DNA from: an uncultured Mycoplasmataceae bacterium
Lineage (GTDB): Bacteria; Bacillota_I; Bacilli_A; Mycoplasmatales; Mycoplasmoidaceae
Direction: 5' to 3'
Assembly (NCBI GenBank): GCA_949283985.1
Contig: CASDUM010000056.1
Span: 1-10,646, forward strand
Length of the DNA stretch: 10,646 nucleotides
The notes beneath the pieces were generated by a model, which ran no database searches, was not told the DNA's origin, and was given only the letters and a program-made list of their open reading frames with translations. Every line of letters begins with the position of its first letter. Position 1 is the stretch's first letter. Positions 7,542 to 10,646 of this stretch are shown one piece after another. A program made the position numbers and the translations under genes.

Positions 7542-10151
7542 ATGGACTTAAAAAATTTATTTGAACAGTCTAGAAAAGCTCAAAAAGAATTTTCAACTTT
7601 TACTCAAGAACAAGTTGATAAGATTTTTTATGAAGCTTCAAAAGCTGCAAATGATGCTAGACTTTGATTAGCTAAAATGGCTGTTGAAGAAACTGGTATG
7701 GGTGTAATTGAAGATAAAGTTATTAAAAATAATTTTGCTTCTGAAATGATTTATAACAAATATAAAGATACTCAAACAGTAGGAACTTTTTTTGAAGATA
7801 AAGGTTTAGGAATTCAAAAAGTTTATGAACCTGCTGGTATGATAGGTGCAATCATACCGACTACAAATCCTACTTCTACTGCTTTTTTTAAAACATTAAT
7901 TGCTTTAAAAACTAGAAATAGTATTATCATTGCTCCTCACCCAAGAGCAAGAAAATGTACAATTGAAGCTGCAAAAGTTGTATATGAAGCAGCGTTAAAA
8001 GCTGGCGCTCCAGAAAATATCATTATGTGATTACCAGATGGTTCTGGAATGGACGAAACTACAGAACTTATGAAACAATCAGATTTAATTCTTGCAACAG
8101 GTGGATCTGGATTAGTTAAAGCTGCTTATTCATCAGGTACCCCTTCAGTTGGTGTTGGTGCTGGAAACTGTCCTGCAGTTATTGATGAAAGTGCTGATAT
8201 TCAAATGGCAGTATCTTCTATTATTCAATCTAACACTTTTGATAATGGTGTAGTTTGTGCTACTGAAAACTCTGTAGTTGTTGATGAAAAAATTTATGAT
8301 GAGTTTACTCTTGAATTAAGAAAACAAGGCGCTTATGTTGTTTCTGAACCAACTGACATTCAAAAAATTGAAAAAGGAATGTTTAAAGAAGGACAATTCG
8401 GTGTATTAAATCCTGATATGGTAGGTCAAACTCCACAAAGATTAGGTGAAATTTTTGGTATTGAGGTTCCAGAATGAGCAAAAATATTATTAGTTGAAGC
8501 TACTGGTACTTCATATGAAAATGCTTTAGCACATGAAAAATTATGTACAATGGTTTCATTATATAAAGCAAAAGATTTCTATGATGGTTTAAGAATTCAA
8601 TCTGAATTATTACTATTAGGACCAGGTCATACTTCATCAATTTATGTTAATGAAGAATTACACCCTGAAAAAGTAGAAGCATATAAGAAATCTGCTAATA
8701 CAGGTAGAATGTTAGTTAATATGCCTGCATCTTTAGGTGCCGTTGGTGATTTATACAACTTTGGTGTTGAACCTACATTAACAATTGGTTGTGGTACTTG
8801 AGGTGGAAACACTTATTCAGAAAACATTGGACCTAAACACTTATTAAACATCAAAACATTAGCTTCAAGAAGAGATAATATGCAATGAATTAGAATACCT
8901 GAAAAAGTGTATTACAAATACGGTTGTTTAGGAGAAGCTTTAAAAGATCTTAAAGAAGATAACCATAAAAGAGTATTTATTGTTACAGATGAATTTATTT
9001 GAAAAACATATGGAAATAAATTATCAAGTCATTTATCAAAAATGAACATTGATTATAGAGTGTTCCAAGATGTTGAACCAAACCCATCTTTAAAAACTTG
9101 TAAAAGAGGTGCTGAAATGATGGAAGCATACCAACCAGATGTTATTATCGGATTTGGTGGCGGTTCATCATTAGATGCTGCTAAAATTATGTGATTATTC
9201 TATGAACAACCAGAAGCTGATTTCAAAGATTTAGCTTTAACTTTCTTAGATATTAGAAAGAGAATTGTTAAATTCCCTAAACTTGGTCAAAAAGCTAAAA
9301 TGGTTTCTATTCCTACAACAGCTGGAACAGGTTCTGAAGTTACTCCGTTTGCAGTTATTACAGATGAAGAAACACACATTAAATATCCATTAGCTGATTA
9401 TGCTATTACTCCAAATATGGCAATTGTTGATGCTGAATTAATGATGACTTTACCTCCAAGATTGACAGCTGCAACTGGTATGGATGCATTTACTCACTCT
9501 GTTGAAGCTGCAGTATCTTTACTTGCAACAGAATTTACAGATCCATACGCATTTGAATCTTTACAAAATTTATTCAAATATTTACCAAGAGCTGTTAAAG
9601 ATGGTGAATTAGATAAAGAAGCAAGACAAGCTGTAGCTCATGCTGCGACAATGGCTGGTGTTGCGTTCGCAAATGCTTTCCTAGGAATAGTTCACTCATT
9701 ATCTCATAAAATTGGTGGTCATTTAGGTGTAATTCATGGTATGGCAAATGCAATTTACTTGCCTTATGTTATCTACTATAACTCTCAACAAGGTGTAAGA
9801 GAAAAACAAGGATATTTCTCTCAAAATCACACAACAACTTCAAGAACAAAATATGCTAAAATTGCAGATATGTTAGGGCTTGGTGATGGAAGTGAGTCAA
9901 CAGCTGAAAAAGTTGATTTATTAATTGAAGCAATCCAAGAATTAACAAGAAGTATTGGTTTACCAACTTCTACTAAAGAATATGGTATTTCTGACGAAGA
10001 ATTCTATGAAAAATTAGATATTATGTGTGATGAAGCGTTCAATGATCAATGTACAGGAGCTAATCCAAGAATACCTTTAATTAAAGATTTAAGACAGTTG
10101 TATATTGATGCGCACGAAGGTAAAGAAATACCTAAATTAGCTATGAAATAA
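7542..10151 (+). CDS. adhE: Bifunctional aldehyde-alcohol dehydrogenase AdhE
   Basis: Fusion enzyme that reduces acetyl-CoA to acetaldehyde and then ethanol, using two NADH; in other bacteria it assembles into spirosome filaments. The frame gives 869 residues, the normal AdhE length, and is broken only by seven UGA Trp codons (7665, 8028, 8475, 8799, 8886, 9000, 9192); no UGG is used. The N-terminal CoA-acylating aldehyde dehydrogenase has EPAGMIGAIIPTTNPTST and the catalytic Cys239 in FDNGVVCATENS. A linker near 420-450 leads to the iron-dependent alcohol dehydrogenase, with GFGGGSSLDAAK, PTTAGTGSE, and predicted Fe ligands D648 and H652 (GMDAFTH), H718 (VHSLSHKIGGH) and H732 (GVIHG). These are each offset by five from the E. 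coli numbering I recall. Both active sites look complete. It has its own promoter and terminator. The codons look biased to A/T-ending major ones, which fits high expression. AdhE is uncommon in mycoplasmas, so gene transfer is possible but unproven. Confidence 0.96.
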
Positions 10152-10194
10152 ATAATTAAAATATGCATTATTTAAACATTTTCATTATTAATTG

Positions 10195-10226
10195 AATATG
10201 CTTAGTATGCATATTTTTTCTTTTTA
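10195..10226 (+). terminator. Probable adhE terminator, with alternative long-range pairing
   Basis: AATATGC (10195-10201) pairs with GCATATT (10209-10215) around a 7-nt loop, followed by a T-rich tail. A competing 11-bp pairing exists between AAAATATGCAT (10158-10168) and ATGCATATTTT (10207-10217). Both are A/T-rich, so the terminator may be leaky. Confidence 0.45.
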
Positions 10227-10262
10227 TATTCTTTCATATAAAATACAAATTAATTCAATATT

Positions 10263-10326
10263 AAAAACTTAAAAAAGCAGAAAAAAATTCTAGAAAAAGT
10301 TCACAAAAAGTTCATAAAAAGTCTTG
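10263..10326. repeat. Phased A-tracts with an 11-bp tandem repeat
   Basis: Six A-tracts of five to seven bases are centred near 10265, 10273, 10284, 10296, 10307 and 10318, about one helical turn apart, the arrangement of intrinsically bent DNA. The last three form an 11-bp tandem unit: AAAAAGTTCAC (10294-10304), AAAAAGTTCAT (10305-10315), then a partial AAAAAGTCTTG (10316-10326). A palindrome TTCTAGAA (10288-10295) lies at the left edge of the repeat. The block ends about 30 bp upstream of the -35 box of the next gene. Confidence 0.7.
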
Positions 10327-10358
10327 AATTTTTCCTAAATTTGTCCAAAATCAATAAT

Positions 10359-10386
10359 TTTACATAAAAATTCCCTTTATTATAAG
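10359..10386 (+). promoter_or_regulatory. Promoter of the last gene
   Basis: TTTACA (10359-10364) and TATAAG (10381-10386) each match five of six consensus bases and are 16 bp apart. Transcription would start near 10393, leaving a leader of about 55 nt. This is the best-formed -35/-10 pair in the window. Confidence 0.6.
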
Positions 10387-10394
10387 TGAGGGAA
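10371..10394. promoter_or_regulatory. Operator-like inverted repeat over the promoter
   Basis: TTCCCT (10371-10376) and AGGGAA (10389-10394) form a 6-bp inverted repeat with centres 18 bp apart, in otherwise G/C-poor DNA. The left half lies in the promoter spacer and the right half at the likely start of transcription, where a bound dimer would block RNA polymerase. The regulator is unknown. It is not a CIRCE element. The RNA form would be only a short weak hairpin with a 12-nt loop. Confidence 0.4.
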
Positions 10395-10436
10395 CAAATT
10401 GACTAGTTAATAATTTCTCTCAAAAATATATTAATG

Positions 10437-10446
10437 AAAGGAGGGG
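10437..10446 (+). promoter_or_regulatory. Very strong Shine-Dalgarno
   Basis: AAAGGAGGGG ends two bases before ATG 10449 and contains a complete AAGGAGG, the strongest ribosome binding site in the window. It fixes the start of the last gene and predicts efficient translation. Confidence 0.8.
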
Positions 10447-10448
10447 AA

Positions 10449-10646
10449 ATGGACTTTAAAAGTATTGATCTAAATAATTTTCAAGATTTATCTAAAGATG
10501 AATTTAAGAATATTACTAAGAATTATTTTTGACATCAAATAATTTTAACATACAATAAGAGTAATGAATTATTTGCAATTATTCATCTAGGAGAAAAAGT
10601 GAAAAGAAAATCTACAAATCAATTAATTTTAGAAAAGTTAGATAAA
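10449..10646 (+). CDS. Unrecognised protein, first 66 residues only
   Basis: The frame opens at ATG 10449 behind a near-perfect Shine-Dalgarno and stays open to the window edge with one UGA Trp at 10530-10532 (NYFWHQ). The visible part starts MDFKSIDLNNFQDLSKDEF, then has ILTYNKSNELFAIIHLGEK and a basic stretch KVKRKS. There is no signal peptide, membrane span or motif that I recognise, so no function is given. The elaborate upstream region suggests a regulated gene. The rest lies outside the window. Confidence 0.75.

Larger units (their letters stand above)
10152..10448 (+). other. 297-bp intergenic regulatory region, no gene seen
   Basis: No plausible coding frame is seen between adhE and the last gene. 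In order it holds a weak terminator hairpin, an A+T-rich spacer, a phased A-tract and tandem-repeat block, a promoter with an overlapping inverted repeat, and a strong ribosome binding site, each listed separately. It is by far the longest gene-free stretch in the window, which suggests that the downstream gene is specially controlled. Confidence 0.7.

Noticed and set aside
7542..10151. adhE as a pseudogene or split ALDH and ADH genes
   Set aside because: Every interruption is a UGA where AdhE has Trp or a compatible residue; length and active sites are complete.
10263..10360. Replication origin / DnaA-box cluster in the A-rich block
   Set aside because: No sequence close to TTATCCACA is seen, and neither neighbour is dnaA or dnaN; the phased A-tracts fit a promoter bend better.
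10371..10394. CIRCE (HrcA) heat-shock operator
   Set aside because: The repeat TTCCCT/AGGGAA does not match TTAGCACTC-N9-GAGTGCTAA.

Overview
The window reads as the chromosome of a UGA-Trp Mollicute (Mycoplasma, Malacoplasma or Ureaplasma type). It is strongly A+T rich, and five of its seven genes stay open only if UGA is read as tryptophan. I count sixteen in-frame UGA codons at Trp-compatible positions and one UGG Trp, in rel. This excludes Acholeplasma and phytoplasmas, which keep UGA as a stop. I cannot name the genus or species from sequence alone.

Layout. (1) 1-1484, plus strand: the 3' part of a divergent ftsZ with a long acidic N-terminal extension; its start lies before the window. 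(2) 1518-3662, minus strand: a complete long RelA/SpoT-family (Rel) gene converging on ftsZ, with one hairpin (1487-1519) able to end both transcripts. (3) 3663-3741: a short A+T-rich divergent promoter region. (4) 3742-7454, plus strand: a tight three-gene unit. It holds an unrecognised 612-residue protein (PH-like N-terminus, long coiled coil, conserved-looking C-terminal domain), then galU (3 nt gap), then yvcK (1 nt overlap), closed by a hairpin terminator at 7449-7479. (5) 7542-10151, plus strand: a complete bifunctional adhE with its own promoter and a strong ribosome binding site. (6) 10152-10448: a 297-bp regulatory gap with a weak terminator, a run of helically phased A-tracts, an 11-bp tandem repeat, and a good promoter overlapped by an inverted repeat. 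(7) 10449 to the window end: the first 66 codons of an unrecognised gene with a very strong Shine-Dalgarno.

How the genes may work together. FtsZ is the division GTPase. Rel makes and degrades (p)ppGpp. GalU makes UDP-glucose, and YvcK belongs to a family known in Bacillus to bind UDP-sugars and affect cell shape. In a wall-less cell, the pairing of GalU, YvcK and a cytoskeleton-like coiled-coil protein in one transcript is the most suggestive part of the window for an undescribed morphogenesis or membrane-glycolipid module. AdhE would convert acetyl-CoA to ethanol and regenerate NAD+, an unusual fermentation end for a mycoplasma. No mobile element, CRISPR array, tRNA or rRNA was seen.
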